DNA from: an uncultured Dorea sp.
GTDB taxonomy: Bacteria; Bacillota; Clostridia; Lachnospirales; Lachnospiraceae
NCBI GenBank assembly: GCA_910584095.1
Contig: CAJTYU010000003.1
Location: 1 to 41,780, forward strand
Reading direction: 5' to 3'
Length of the DNA: 41,780 bases
The notes beneath the pieces are model-generated. The model saw nothing but the letters and a program-made list of their open reading frames with translations, was not told the origin of the DNA and did no database searches. Shown piece after piece: positions 33,155-41,780 of the stretch (position 1 is the first letter of the stretch; every line of letters begins with the position of its first letter). A program made the translations under genes and the position numbers.

Positions 33155-36100
33155 ATGAAGAAGCAATGGAATGATTTATTTCAAAGTATATGGATAACAA
33201 TCGTAAGCTTTTTAAAAAATGCGTTGGATGAGGAGCATAAAAAGATCAAAGGAATCGAGTTTATGGGATTATTGGCTAATGTGCTTACGATAGCTACTTA
33301 TTGTAGCATAAAGCCAGTCCTTGCAGAATACCAAGATATCGAATTATTATATTATATTTCTTTTGCAGCAGTCTGGCTGATGAGTGTTTATGCATTTTGG
33401 CAGTTTCTTTGCTTGATCGGGTCAGAGCGGTTAGGGTGGGTGATCCATAGTATTGCGAAAGTATTTGGCTATGTAGCGCATAATGCAAGGGACTCCCGTT
33501 TTTTATTGCGATTGGTATGCGCCGTGTTTGGTATGGTGGTTTTTGCAGGAATTATTCTCTTTAATTGGCACAGCACCTCTTATTATGCTTCGGTGGAGGA
33601 GATATATGGTATTCCGAAAGGGGTAGGAATGCCTCTGTCATCTGGAGAACGAGAAGAACGGTCAGATTATTGGAAGATAGAGAAATATCAGTTCCGAAAA
33701 CATATTCGGCTTACCTATATAGAGTCATATCGGCAGTTGGATATAATGCGGGAATATTCAACGATTTATAACATGGCTTTGTTCCAGCCATCTGCACGGA
33801 TTGAGTATACATGTAAGAAAAATGAAGATAAATACCGTAGTTACGGTGAAAAGTCTTATACGACGGCTAGGGAACAAGGATTCTGGGAGCCCCAAAAGAT
33901 TAGTTATTACAACAGTAGCGGAAAACTGTTGCTGGAAGAGCAAAGGAATGATGGCGATAAGTTTGAAATCCAGACATATGTATCCAAAGATATGCCGCAG
34001 TTATTGCATTCGACCTTACTTCGGATTCCGGACGGTCAAACGGCAGAGAGTGGAATTACTTCTCGCCAGATTGAGACCAGATATAATTCAGACGGCTTGC
34101 CCGAGACTCGAAGACTGAATCCCTTTTTGAATAACCAATACGGGGTAAACGGCGAAAGGTATACTTATGATGGAAATAAAAGAATGACGTCACTGTGTTA
34201 TCTGGATGTTAATGGGGAGCCGGCATGCAATAAGAATGGGATCATGTTGGTCACATTCCAATATGAAGAGAATGGGAACCTGCGGAGTATCCGTTATTAC
34301 AGTGATGAAGAGGGAGAGAAGAAGACAGAAGGGTTCAACGGTGTTTTCTGTGAAAAGTTTGATTATGATGCATATGGAAACTTGATCGAACGCAGGGGGC
34401 TGGGACGTGATGAGAATTGGCAGTATGATGATAATGGGATTCACTTGTATCGGTACACATATGAAAAAGGAGCGTTAGATGAGGAAGCGTTCTACGGGAT
34501 AGGAAATAAGCCAATCCGTGAGAGCCGTTACGATAGCAGGACACTTCATTTTGAAGAGCATGGCAAATTTCTCGGACGTGAGATTTTCATTGTTTTCGAT
34601 ACCGTGAATCAGGAAGGTGAATCAGATGCGCTTATGGATGAAGAGTTTAAGGAAGATGTGTTGTCCGTTAGTACAGACCGGGTATTATTAAGTAACGGAT
34701 TGAATAAGGATAAAGATAAAGAGACGCAAGAAGAAACTGTGGACGAGGATGAAGAGGATATGTCAGATAGTTTCGACGGAGATGCAGCAAGTTTGCAGAC
34801 GTCGGTTTTTCTTAGTGGGATAGCGAAGGATCAGAAAATCGACACTAAAAAAACGAAATTCTCGCAAGATGATTTGGAAAAAGAAGATGGATTTACACGG
34901 GCGTATACATCTATTCATTATAGCATTGATTTAAAAAAACGGATTGAGGAAAAGAGTTATCATGGTTATGACGGAGATCTGGTGGCATGCGGGGAAGGTT
35001 ATGCAATCCAACATTTTTCATATGACATGCAAAGGCGGGTGACCTCGGAATTTTATCTTAACTTCGAATCTAATCCATGCTATGTCAAGGGAGGATATTC
35101 AGAAATTAGAAGGGAATATGGGACAGATCATAAAATTTTGAGTGTAGAGTATCTGGATGCGGATGGGAAATTGACCAATCATGAAGAACTTGGATATGCC
35201 AGTGTTAAGTATGAGCGCACAGAAGATGAACAGGGGAGGCTAGTTACAAGTTCTTTCTTTGACCGTCAGGGAGAACCGGTGCTCCTCCCCCAAAAAGGAT
35301 ATGCACTTGTGGAACGATTTTACAATGAAAGTGGACTTTTGGAGTGGGAGGCATATTATGACGGGCCAGACAGTCCAGTCTGCCGCATAGATTGTAAAGC
35401 GGCTAAAGTTTTGCATGAGTATGCGGAGGATGGAAATCTTATTAAGACATGGTATCAGGGATTGGATGGAGAACCTGTGAACCGCTCTGATACCGGATAT
35501 GCGGCCGTTTACTGGGAATATGAGAATGGCAAGTGCATAGGGACGCATTATGAAGGCTATCAGAATCAGAAGTTTGCAGCCGTACCGGATAGGGGTACAG
35601 GGATTGCGGCAATAAAATATACTTATAATGATCAGGGATGGAAGGAAAGGGAGGAATTTTTTGATACAGAAGAAAAACCGGCGTTACAAAGCGATATGGG
35701 CTGTGCCTCTTTGGAGTATAATTATGACGAGGTAGGGAGGATAAACGGCGAGACTTATCGCGGGACGGATCAGAAATTGGTTATAAGGAGAGATAGAGGG
35801 TATGCTTCAGTAAAATTTGAAATTGATGAATTTGGTCAGAGAAGTTCTTCTCGTTATTATGGCGTAGATGGAGAACCAATCATCAGTAGGGTGTATCAAT
35901 GCGCGGGTTATGAATACGGATATGACGACAGGGGAAATAATACAGATCATAAATTTATTGGCGTGGATGGAAATCCAATGGTACGGAGAGATCTAGGGTA
36001 TGCTTCAGTACATATGGAATATGACAGCGAAGGAAATGAGACGGCGGTATATTATTATGATGCAGAAGGGAAGCCTGCCGTCGAAAAGGAAGGCGGTTAT

Positions 36101-39100
36101 GCATCCTGTAAAAAGAAGTTTGAAAAGGGAAAGATGACAGAGGCCAGATATTATGGTATAGGCGGGAAACCAGTCATACGAAAGGATAAAGGATATGCGG
36201 CAGTCATATGCGTGAATGGCGACCATGGGAAGGATTCTTTTGAATTCTATTATGACGTCAACGAACAGCCGATTGTTAGCACAGAATATCTTTGTGCGGG
36301 GAGAGAGTTTGGATATGATGAATATGGAAATGTGTCGGAGGTCTGTTTCCTAGGGACAGACGGAAAGAAAATTATGCATAGGGATTGGGGGTACGCGCAG
36401 GTAAAATATAAAAACAATCTCTCAGGAACCGTGTTGGAAGCCTCTTATTATGACGCAGAGGGAAAGCCTGTTGTTTGTAAGGATTTTGGATGTGCTTCTT
36501 ACCATAGGATGGAATCGGGGGAGAATTTAGTTGAATTCCGATATTATGATACAAACGGGGAATTGATGTTACGCAAAGATGCAGGATGCGCAATTATAAG
36601 GGATCGGTATGATGAGTTTGGACAGTGCATTGAGGAATCATATTATGGTGTAGATGAAAAGCCAGTAATCAATTCAAATAACCATTGCGCTAAGATCCAA
36701 TGGAAATATGACGAACGTGGGAATCAGACGGATTCCATGTATATAGGGCTGGACGGAAAATGGATTTTAAATACTGATTATGGATGTGCGAAATGTCATT
36801 CGGAATATGATGCGCTGGGTCAGGAAATAACTGTAGCTTATTTTGGCGTTTGGGAAGAGCGTGTTGCAAGAAAAGATAATGGTTGTTCTTACTATGAAAA
36901 CCAATATGATGAATATGGAAATTGTATAGAAACCAGATATTATGATACGGAAGGAAATCCAACAATAGAGAATACATGGGGCTGCGAAGTTCTTCAAAGA
37001 GAGTATGACGTGTTTGGACAGGAGGTTGCATTGAAGTGCTATAATGCAGAAGGACAACTTATGGTCAGTTCTGAATTACAATGTGCAGGTTATGAGTATG
37101 ATTATGATGAGAAGGGGAATCAGACAAGAAAGAAATATATAGGGACGGACGGCAAGGCAATGTGTTTAAGAGATCGGGGATATGCGCAGGAATGCAGCAA
37201 GTATGATCAATTTGGGAACTTAATCTGGTTAAATTATCTGGATGTAAATGAAAACCCTGCGGTTTGGAAGGAAAGGGGGATTGCTGCTTGCGAATATCGT
37301 TATGGCGATTGGAACTATGTGTCGGAGACCCGATATTTTGATTTGAAAGGAAAACTGACGATTCGAAAAGATACAGGGTATGCTATCTGCAAAGAGCGGT
37401 TTAACGAATATGGCCAGAGGATTTCTTATAAATACTTTGGATTGGATGGGAATCCGATTATCAGCAAATCAGAGCATTGTGCGGGATACGAATATGGCTA
37501 TGATTCGAAGAGAAACCAGATCAACACTACTTATATCGGTTTGGACGGGAAGCCGATGGTTCGAAGGGATTTGGGTTATGCGAAGATATGTTATGAAATA
37601 GATAAGTATTGGAATGAGATAGGGGTGAGCTATCAAGATGCAGAAGGATTCCCTGCAGTATGTAAGGAGGGGGGATATGTATCGGAAGAAAAAAGATATG
37701 ATAAATGGCGCTTGACGGAAAGTCGCTTTCTGGATACAGAAGGCAGTCTGATCTTGCGTAACGATACCGGATATGCAGTTAATAGATTCAGTTATAATGA
37801 ATATGGACAGAAAATTACAGACTATTTTTATGGTACAGGAGAGAAGCCTGTGATCAGTATGAAATATGAATGCGCAGGCATGGAATTTTTGTATGACGAG
37901 AGAGGTGACAATACAGAGATTCGTTACATAGGACTAGATCATAAGCTGATGATCCGCAATGATTTTGGCTGTGCGTCTATACGTAAGGAATATGACGAGC
38001 AAGGTAGGGAGATAGGGAAACAATACCTTGATCTGGATGGAAGCCCTGTCAGAAAAAAAGAAGGTGGTTATGCGTCTTATCGTAAGGTATATGACGGGAA
38101 AAAAATCAAGTATTTCTATTATGATACGAGGAAAGAATTAACGAGGATGAGTGATACCGGCTATGCAGTAAAAAGAGAGGAGTATGACGAATACGGGCAA
38201 CGTATTGCTATTTATTATTATGACGAGAATGAGAAACCTGTGATACATGCACAGGATGGCTATGCCGGGGCCAAATACCGGTTTGATGAAAAAGGGAATC
38301 AAACTGATATATGGTATCTGGGGGTGGACGGACGCCGAATGGTTCAGGAAGAATGGGGATATGCGGGAATCCATTCAGAGTACGATGACTTTGGGAATGA
38401 AGTGAAAGTTACTTTTTTTGATATCAATAATCGGCCTGTGGTGTTAAAAAAAGAAGGGTATTCATATTATGAAATGAAATATGATAATGGAAATTTAACA
38501 GAAACACGCTATTATGATGAAAAAGGCAACTTGAAATTGCGCAGCGACGAGGGATATGCGATTAAACGGAAAGGCTATGACATATATGGGCAGGAGAGTT
38601 TTTGTGGATATTTTGGCGCTGACGAAACCCCGGTTATGAATAAAATATATTATTGTTCCAGTATATATTATTTATATGATGAGAGAGGAAATAAAATTTG
38701 TAGCTGGTATCATGGCACGGATGGGGAACTGATTGAACGGGAGGATTATGGGGCTGCGTTTTTGTATTCTTCTTATGACGAGTTTGACCGTTTGGTAATG
38801 AACGCATATTATGGCAAAGATATGGAAGTGGTGAAGAGCAAAAATTTGGATTATGTATTCATAAAATATGCTTATGATGGAATCCATCAGATAGAAAAAA
38901 GGTATGAAGACGCTGATGAAAATCTGGTGATTAATAAAGAGACAGGCTATGCGGTGATGAAGAGAGAGTATGGTGATAACGGAAAGAGAATTTTGGAAAC
39001 ATATTATGATACGGAAGGGAAATTGATAGACAGCGTAGACGGTTATGCGATGGCCGAATGGGAATACGATTCTTCAGGAAATTATTTTGATTCTACTTTC

Positions 39101-39130
39101 TATGACCAAAGTGGTACTCGAGTAGATTAG
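33155..39130 (+). CDS. Giant membrane-anchored tandem-repeat protein (1,991 aa)
   Basis: No characterised family is recognised. Start MKKQWNDLFQS at 33155 follows AAGGAG (33138-33143). Residues 1-145 hold three predicted membrane segments (about 35-56, 65-90 and 112-135). By the positive-inside rule the N-terminus is inside and the remaining ~1,850 residues are outside. Four short repeats lie near 330-480, then an acidic linker at about 495-590 (DKETQEETVDEDEED). About 38 further repeats of 31-35 residues run to the C-terminus, each on the theme GYAxxxxxYDExGNxxExxYYGxDGKPVxxRD. The repeats recall YD/RHS or MORN-like beta-hairpins but match neither exactly. From residue 882 they follow a four-unit order. 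No toxin, cell-wall sorting signal or catalytic domain is visible. The gene is AT-rich compared with its neighbours and has no partner gene. A surface stalk or adhesin role is inferred. Confidence 0.85.
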   Translation: MKKQWNDLFQSIWITIVSFLKNALDEEHKKIKGIEFMGLLANVLTIATYCSIKPVLAEYQDIELLYYISFAAVWLMSVYAFWQFLCLIGSERLGWVIHSIAKVFGYVAHNARDSRFLLRLVCAVFGMVVFAGIILFNWHSTSYYASVEEIYGIPKGVGMPLSSGEREERSDYWKIEKYQFRKHIRLTYIESYRQLDIMREYSTIYNMALFQPSARIEYTCKKNEDKYRSYGEKSYTTAREQGFWEPQKISYYNSSGKLLLEEQRNDGDKFEIQTYVSKDMPQLLHSTLLRIPDGQTAESGITSRQIETRYNSDGLPETRRLNPFLNNQYGVNGERYTYDGNKRMTSLCYLDVNGEPACNKNGIMLVTFQYEENGNLRSIRYYSDEEGEKKTEGFNGVFCEKFDYDAYGNLIERRGLGRDENWQYDDNGIHLYRYTYEKGALDEEAFYGIGNKPIRESRYDSRTLHFEEHGKFLGREIFIVFDTVNQEGESDALMDEEFKEDVLSVSTDRVLLSNGLNKDKDKETQEETVDEDEEDMSDSFDGDAASLQTSVFLSGIAKDQKIDTKKTKFSQDDLEKEDGFTRAYTSIHYSIDLKKRIEEKSYHGYDGDLVACGEGYAIQHFSYDMQRRVTSEFYLNFESNPCYVKGGYSEIRREYGTDHKILSVEYLDADGKLTNHEELGYASVKYERTEDEQGRLVTSSFFDRQGEPVLLPQKGYALVERFYNESGLLEWEAYYDGPDSPVCRIDCKAAKVLHEYAEDGNLIKTWYQGLDGEPVNRSDTGYAAVYWEYENGKCIGTHYEGYQNQKFAAVPDRGTGIAAIKYTYNDQGWKEREEFFDTEEKPALQSDMGCASLEYNYDEVGRINGETYRGTDQKLVIRRDRGYASVKFEIDEFGQRSSSRYYGVDGEPIISRVYQCAGYEYGYDDRGNNTDHKFIGVDGNPMVRRDLGYASVHMEYDSEGNETAVYYYDAEGKPAVEKEGGYASCKKKFEKGKMTEARYYGIGGKPVIRKDKGYAAVICVNGDHGKDSFEFYYDVNEQPIVSTEYLCAGREFGYDEYGNVSEVCFLGTDGKKIMHRDWGYAQVKYKNNLSGTVLEASYYDAEGKPVVCKDFGCASYHRMESGENLVEFRYYDTNGELMLRKDAGCAIIRDRYDEFGQCIEESYYGVDEKPVINSNNHCAKIQWKYDERGNQTDSMYIGLDGKWILNTDYGCAKCHSEYDALGQEITVAYFGVWEERVARKDNGCSYYENQYDEYGNCIETRYYDTEGNPTIENTWGCEVLQREYDVFGQEVALKCYNAEGQLMVSSELQCAGYEYDYDEKGNQTRKKYIGTDGKAMCLRDRGYAQECSKYDQFGNLIWLNYLDVNENPAVWKERGIAACEYRYGDWNYVSETRYFDLKGKLTIRKDTGYAICKERFNEYGQRISYKYFGLDGNPIISKSEHCAGYEYGYDSKRNQINTTYIGLDGKPMVRRDLGYAKICYEIDKYWNEIGVSYQDAEGFPAVCKEGGYVSEEKRYDKWRLTESRFLDTEGSLILRNDTGYAVNRFSYNEYGQKITDYFYGTGEKPVISMKYECAGMEFLYDERGDNTEIRYIGLDHKLMIRNDFGCASIRKEYDEQGREIGKQYLDLDGSPVRKKEGGYASYRKVYDGKKIKYFYYDTRKELTRMSDTGYAVKREEYDEYGQRIAIYYYDENEKPVIHAQDGYAGAKYRFDEKGNQTDIWYLGVDGRRMVQEEWGYAGIHSEYDDFGNEVKVTFFDINNRPVVLKKEGYSYYEMKYDNGNLTETRYYDEKGNLKLRSDEGYAIKRKGYDIYGQESFCGYFGADETPVMNKIYYCSSIYYLYDERGNKICSWYHGTDGELIEREDYGAAFLYSSYDEFDRLVMNAYYGKDMEVVKSKNLDYVFIKYAYDGIHQIEKRYEDADENLVINKETGYAVMKREYGDNGKRILETYYDTEGKLIDSVDGYAMAEWEYDSSGNYFDSTFYDQSGTRVD
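35798..39127 (+). repeat. Eight-copy ~393-bp super-repeat inside the giant gene
   Basis: The unit beginning CAGYEYGYDDRGN recurs at codons starting 35900, 36293, 36686, 37082, 37478, 37871, 38261, 38654 and (last, shortened cycle) 39044, at steps of 393, 393, 396, 396, 393, 390, 393 and 390 bp. Each cycle has four sub-units: A (..EYGQ...YYGxDxKPVI), B (CAGYEYxYDERGNxT..YIGLDGKPM), C (..YYDAEGKPAVxKE) and D (shorter, ..LTETRYYDxxGxLxLRxDT). DNA identity between cycles is only moderate, so the duplications are old while the phase and frame are preserved. Confidence 0.88.
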
Positions 39131-39251
39131 GTGATATGTTTCGCTGGATAGAATTGGCATATGTAACTGTAGGCAAAGTTGATTGGGCTGTTGCATTAAG
39201 AAAATAAGTGCAGTAGTCTTTTTGAAAAGAATAATTATGCATAAACAGAAC

Positions 39252-39300
39252 GAGGGCACCGCTCCATCATCTGATTGGATGATTTTGCGACACCCTCTTT
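39252..39300. terminator. Hairpin between the giant gene and the second MATE gene
   Basis: Outer arms GAGGG (39252-39256) and CCCTC (39293-39297), with inner pairing CGC/GCG and ATCATC/GATGAT, form an interrupted stem followed by TTT. The genes converge here, so it may serve both. Imperfect stem and weak T-runs limit certainty. Confidence 0.5.
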
Positions 39301-39310
39301 GCATACCCTT

Positions 39311-40672
39311 TTATGGCGTGGAACCGTAAATTGCAGGCTGTTTATTTTGCGAAAACGGTCTGGTACGCAAGTATGGGATCAGAAAGCCAAGCGTCAGGAT
39401 CAGGCTCAGAGCCTCGGATACCAGCGGACTCCACCAGATGCCAGCTCCTCCGAAAGCCATGGTCATAACAAGCAAGCTTAGGCTGAGCATTACCATCCCC
39501 CGGGCTAGGGAGATAACGGTAGCGGCCGCGGGGCGTTCTACAGCGGTAAAATACGCTCCGATTACCACGTTATAGCCTGCGATCAGGAAAGATGCCGCGA
39601 AGATCCGAAAAACCTGTACGCTGTAAGGTACCAGCCTGCTGTCGGCAGAGGAGAGGAACAGCCGCACGATGGTTTCCGTCCCGCCCATGCATACGAAAGT
39701 AAAGGCGGCGGAGGATACAATGACTGCTCCAATCCCATAGCGGAATAAACGGCCGCACTGATCTATACGCCCTTTACCATAATAGTAGCTAATCAGCGGC
39801 TGATAGCCTTGAGCGATGCCGACCATAGTCATAACAGCCAGTGAATTTACATAGGAAATAATGGTATAGCTTACCAGCGCGTCCTCGTTCAGGTAATAGA
39901 GGATTGCCTGATTAAAGAGGAAGATAATCAGTCCCGGGGACAGCTCTGTGATGCAGGAGGGGATTCCGTTCTTGACCTGCCGCCAGATCAGAGGAAGATT
40001 TAAACGGAATTTTGTGAATTTGATGATCCCCTTTTTTCCGCAGAAGTGCGCCAGATACAGAGCAATCAGGATTACATGGGAGATGCCGGTAGCTATTGCC
40101 GCGCCGCGGATTCCCATATGAAGCTTCATAACCATCAGGTAGTCTAAGATTACATTTATCAGTGAACCTGCCGTTACGATGAAGGTAGCCGTCTTCGGGT
40201 AGCCGTCGGTTTTAATGAGCGTCTCAAAGGAATAGGACAGGATGAACAGACCGGAAAAAGGGGCAATAGCGCCCAGATAATCCAGCACATATTCTATATT
40301 TACATCAGTTGCGCCTAAGAATAACGCGATCGGCTTTAGGTTCAGCAGTACCAAAAGGGTAATGACAACCGAGAACAGAACCAGCAGGCAGATATTCTGG
40401 GAGAATACCTGGTTTGCTTTCTGAACGCGCTGTTCCCCCAGCATAATTGCCACAATCGTAGAAGTACCTACTGCAAATAAAATAGACACTGCGTACAGCG
40501 CCATGATGTAGGGCATGGAAATGTTGACGGCAGTGAGAGCAATCTCAGACACGCCTCTTGCCACAAAAATACCATCCACCATAGTGTAGAGTGCAAAAAC
40601 CCACTGCGCTGTAATGGATGGCAGGATAAACTTGAAAAAATCGCCTTTCAGGGATTTCCCCTCCAGCTTCAT
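39311..40672 (-). CDS. MATE-family efflux transporter
   Basis: A 453-residue membrane protein with about 12 hydrophobic segments and the MATE signature near the N-terminus (LYTMVDGIFVARGVSEIALT, NISMPYIMALY). It is not a close copy of the MATE protein at 4242: the N-terminal segment KLEGKSLKGDFFKFILPSIT resembles the MepA-like branch. GGAGGTCAT precedes the ATG on the minus strand. It lies 92 bp downstream of a MarR regulator, the same pairing as Staphylococcus mepR-mepA, which suggests drug-inducible expression. Confidence 0.9.
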   Translation of the reverse strand: MKLEGKSLKGDFFKFILPSITAQWVFALYTMVDGIFVARGVSEIALTAVNISMPYIMALYAVSILFAVGTSTIVAIMLGEQRVQKANQVFSQNICLLVLFSVVITLLVLLNLKPIALFLGATDVNIEYVLDYLGAIAPFSGLFILSYSFETLIKTDGYPKTATFIVTAGSLINVILDYLMVMKLHMGIRGAAIATGISHVILIALYLAHFCGKKGIIKFTKFRLNLPLIWRQVKNGIPSCITELSPGLIIFLFNQAILYYLNEDALVSYTIISYVNSLAVMTMVGIAQGYQPLISYYYGKGRIDQCGRLFRYGIGAVIVSSAAFTFVCMGGTETIVRLFLSSADSRLVPYSVQVFRIFAASFLIAGYNVVIGAYFTAVERPAAATVISLARGMVMLSLSLLVMTMAFGGAGIWWSPLVSEALSLILTLGFLIPYLRTRPFSQNKQPAIYGSTP

Positions 40673-40763
40673 AGTATGACCTCCCTTATGTTCCGGTAAA
40701 TCCGTATTAAGCCTATGATAACCGAAACAGGGAGAATAAGCAAGCTATTTCCCCGCAAATCAG

Positions 40764-41171
40764 TCAGTACAGCAGCTTCTCGCTGATACGGAACAGAGCC
40801 TCGATATCGCTTTTTCCAAGAATAGTTTCTACTTTTTTCTGCGCCTTCTGCCAAAGCGGAACTGCAGAATTTAAGATCTGCCTGCCTTGGGCTGATAAGG
40901 TGAAGGTCTTGCCGCGTCCCGGCGCGGTTTCTATCAGGCCCCTTTTCTGAAGGGGTCTGATATTTCTTACCATGGTGCTTCTTTCAAGTCCCACATGCTC
41001 TGCCCAGTGGGTGATGTTGGCGGAGCCAAGCCGCCAGAGGGTAATAAGAAGGTAGTATTGGGCGGCGGTAAGCCCGGTGCTTTTTAAAGAAGTATCATAA
41101 ATATCAGACAGCGCGTTCGCGCTGCGCCTCAGGTTCGTGCAGTAACAGACGCTTTTGTATAAACTAGCCAT
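40764..41171 (-). CDS. MarR-family transcriptional regulator
   Basis: A 135-residue winged-helix regulator. The recognition region is ITHWAEHVGLERSTMVRNIR (about residues 52-71), followed by the wing LIETAPGRGKTFTLSAQGRQ. MarR proteins bind palindromes as dimers and release DNA on binding phenolic or drug-like ligands. AAGGAG precedes the ATG. It is the first gene of a two-gene operon with the MATE transporter and likely represses it. A palindrome and promoter lie directly upstream. Confidence 0.9.
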   Translation of the reverse strand: MASLYKSVCYCTNLRRSANALSDIYDTSLKSTGLTAAQYYLLITLWRLGSANITHWAEHVGLERSTMVRNIRPLQKRGLIETAPGRGKTFTLSAQGRQILNSAVPLWQKAQKKVETILGKSDIEALFRISEKLLY

Positions 41172-41194
41172 AATTGTAGTTCTCCTTGAAAAGT

Positions 41195-41248
41195 ATGTAT
41201 ATACAACATATTATATATCATAATAAGATGAAAAGAGGGGGTTGTCAA
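41195..41248 (-). promoter_or_regulatory. Promoter and MarR-type operator of the MarR-MATE operon
   Basis: On the minus strand TTGACA (41248-41243) is followed about 17 bp later by a TATTA-type -10 near 41225-41220. A palindrome with arms TATGT/ACATA (41195-41211) lies just downstream, about 24 bp before the start codon. Such a position fits autorepression by the MarR protein. Confidence 0.6.
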
Positions 41249-41361
41249 TTGTCAATTTAGTTGTCGAAAAGAGGAAACTTGCCGCTTATTGGGTTAATAC
41301 CGGCGGAAAGAATCTGGGTGGTTTTCCAGTGATTTCATTGATCAATTTTTAGAAAAAAGTG

Positions 41362-41390
41362 TTGACGTCTGTCGAAAAATAGGATAGAAT
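41362..41390 (+). promoter_or_regulatory. Promoter of the T-box leader
   Basis: TTGACG (41362-41367), a 17-bp spacer and TAGAAT (41385-41390). RNA would start near 41397. Confidence 0.8.
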
Positions 41391-41396
41391 TGTACT

Positions 41397-41690
41397 CGGA
41401 TAAAAACAGATTGCACTCTATAAGTTAAATTCGCTGAAGAGAAGGAGTAAAAGGAAAGGACTCACCTACAGAGAGCTGCCGGCGGTGGAAGGCAGTGGGA
41501 GCTTTACTTTGAAAATCATCTCTGAGAACGGAGACCGAAGAAGCGCAGAGCCTTGCGGTTTTAAGTTTCCACGGGGGCTTCCCGTTACAGAAGCCGCGTA
41601 TGCTGGTACGCCTGATTCGTACTTGTTTTTTAAGAAAACAGGGTGGTTGCGGAAATTATAATAATCCGTCCCTATTCAGGGGCGGATTTT
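41397..41690 (+). promoter_or_regulatory. T-box leader, specifier AUC (Ile)
   Basis: Stem I shows the AG-bulge and distal loop AGAGAGCTGCCGGCGGTG then GAAGGCAG. The specifier loop reads GAAA-ATC-ATCTCTGAG, with codon ATC at 41515-41517, isoleucine. A CCGTTA element follows. The T-box core AGGGTGGT (41640-41647, with T pairing to an A discriminator, as in tRNA-Ile) precedes the terminator at 41663-41690 (10-bp stem, one G-T pair, TTTT). Bases GCGG after the core can pair with CCGT in the antiterminator. Uncharged tRNA would allow read-through into a gene beyond the window, perhaps ileS or an isoleucine gene. Confidence 0.9.
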
Positions 41691-41710
41691 GTCGTATAGC
41701 AACGAATGCA

Positions 41711-41765
41711 GATTTATCCAGAAAGCCGGGGGCTGCTTGCAGACCACAGGATTTATGGATAAATC
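41711..41765 (+). repeat. 9-bp inverted repeat downstream of the T-box terminator
   Basis: GATTTATCC (41711-41719) and GGATAAATC (41757-41765) are exact complements around a 37-nt spacer, between the T-box and the end of the window. No start codon with a ribosome binding site is seen yet. Function unknown. Confidence 0.5.
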
Positions 41766-41780
41766 TATGTGAGTGCAACG

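Noticed and set aside
35798..39127. CRISPR-like or satellite DNA
   Set aside because: The periodicity is in the protein: the frame is open throughout, DNA identity between cycles is moderate, and there are no identical short repeats with unique spacers.

Overview
The window looks like chromosomal DNA of an anaerobic Firmicute, most likely a Lachnospiraceae-type Clostridium. The evidence is: an oxygen-sensitive class III ribonucleotide reductase with NrdR boxes, an FMN riboswitch ahead of an ECF riboflavin transporter, a T-box leader, a CarD-type regulator, BglG-type PTS regulation, strong AGGAGG ribosome binding sites and Gram-positive promoters. No 16S rRNA is present, so the assignment rests on gene content.

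Layout. 1-2350: an AT-rich gene for a two-headed DNA methyltransferase with an N-terminal excisionase-like helix-turn-helix, probably the last gene of an integrated element lying to the left. 2389-5615: a TRIC-family membrane protein, a PdaA-like polysaccharide deacetylase and a MATE transporter. 5773-14732: a ten-gene co-directional cluster with a PTS regulator, an EIIA carrying a dead EIIB domain, an EIIB, a UlaA-type EIIC, two dehydrogenases, a DapA-family aldolase, a cyclase-family hydrolase, an RmlD-like reductase and its own HPr. Transport, phosphorylation, regulation and breakdown of one unknown, probably acidic, substrate appear to be encoded together; the standard ascorbate genes ulaD/E/F/G are absent. 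14837-15301: a collapsed phenylacetate-CoA ligase pseudogene. 15386-17528: ferritin, a gene scrap, a tRNA-Trp with its own promoter and terminator, a YwaF-like membrane protein and an unknown small protein. 17665-22791: the anaerobic nucleotide block (NrdR boxes, nrdD, tdk, nrdG) and a Gfo/Idh/MocA oxidoreductase. 22828-24342: a repeat/promoter element, FMN riboswitch, ribU and a flavin-type oxidase. 24630-29061: EamA transporter, carD-dtd, and a TetR/ABC transporter operon. 29465-32071: two paired proteins of unknown function and a type I asparaginase.

32071-39130 is the most unusual part. After a degraded interval containing a P-loop scrap of an ABC ATPase lies one AT-rich gene for a 1,991-residue protein. 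It has three predicted membrane segments, then about 40 repeats of roughly 33 residues. From residue 882 on, these are organised as a four-unit (A-B-C-D) super-repeat of about 131 residues, copied eight times with a near-constant 390-396 bp period. I know of no characterised system that matches it.

The right end holds a MarR-regulated MATE transporter on the minus strand and, on the plus strand, a T-box leader whose specifier reads AUC (Ile). Its controlled gene, perhaps ileS, lies beyond the window.
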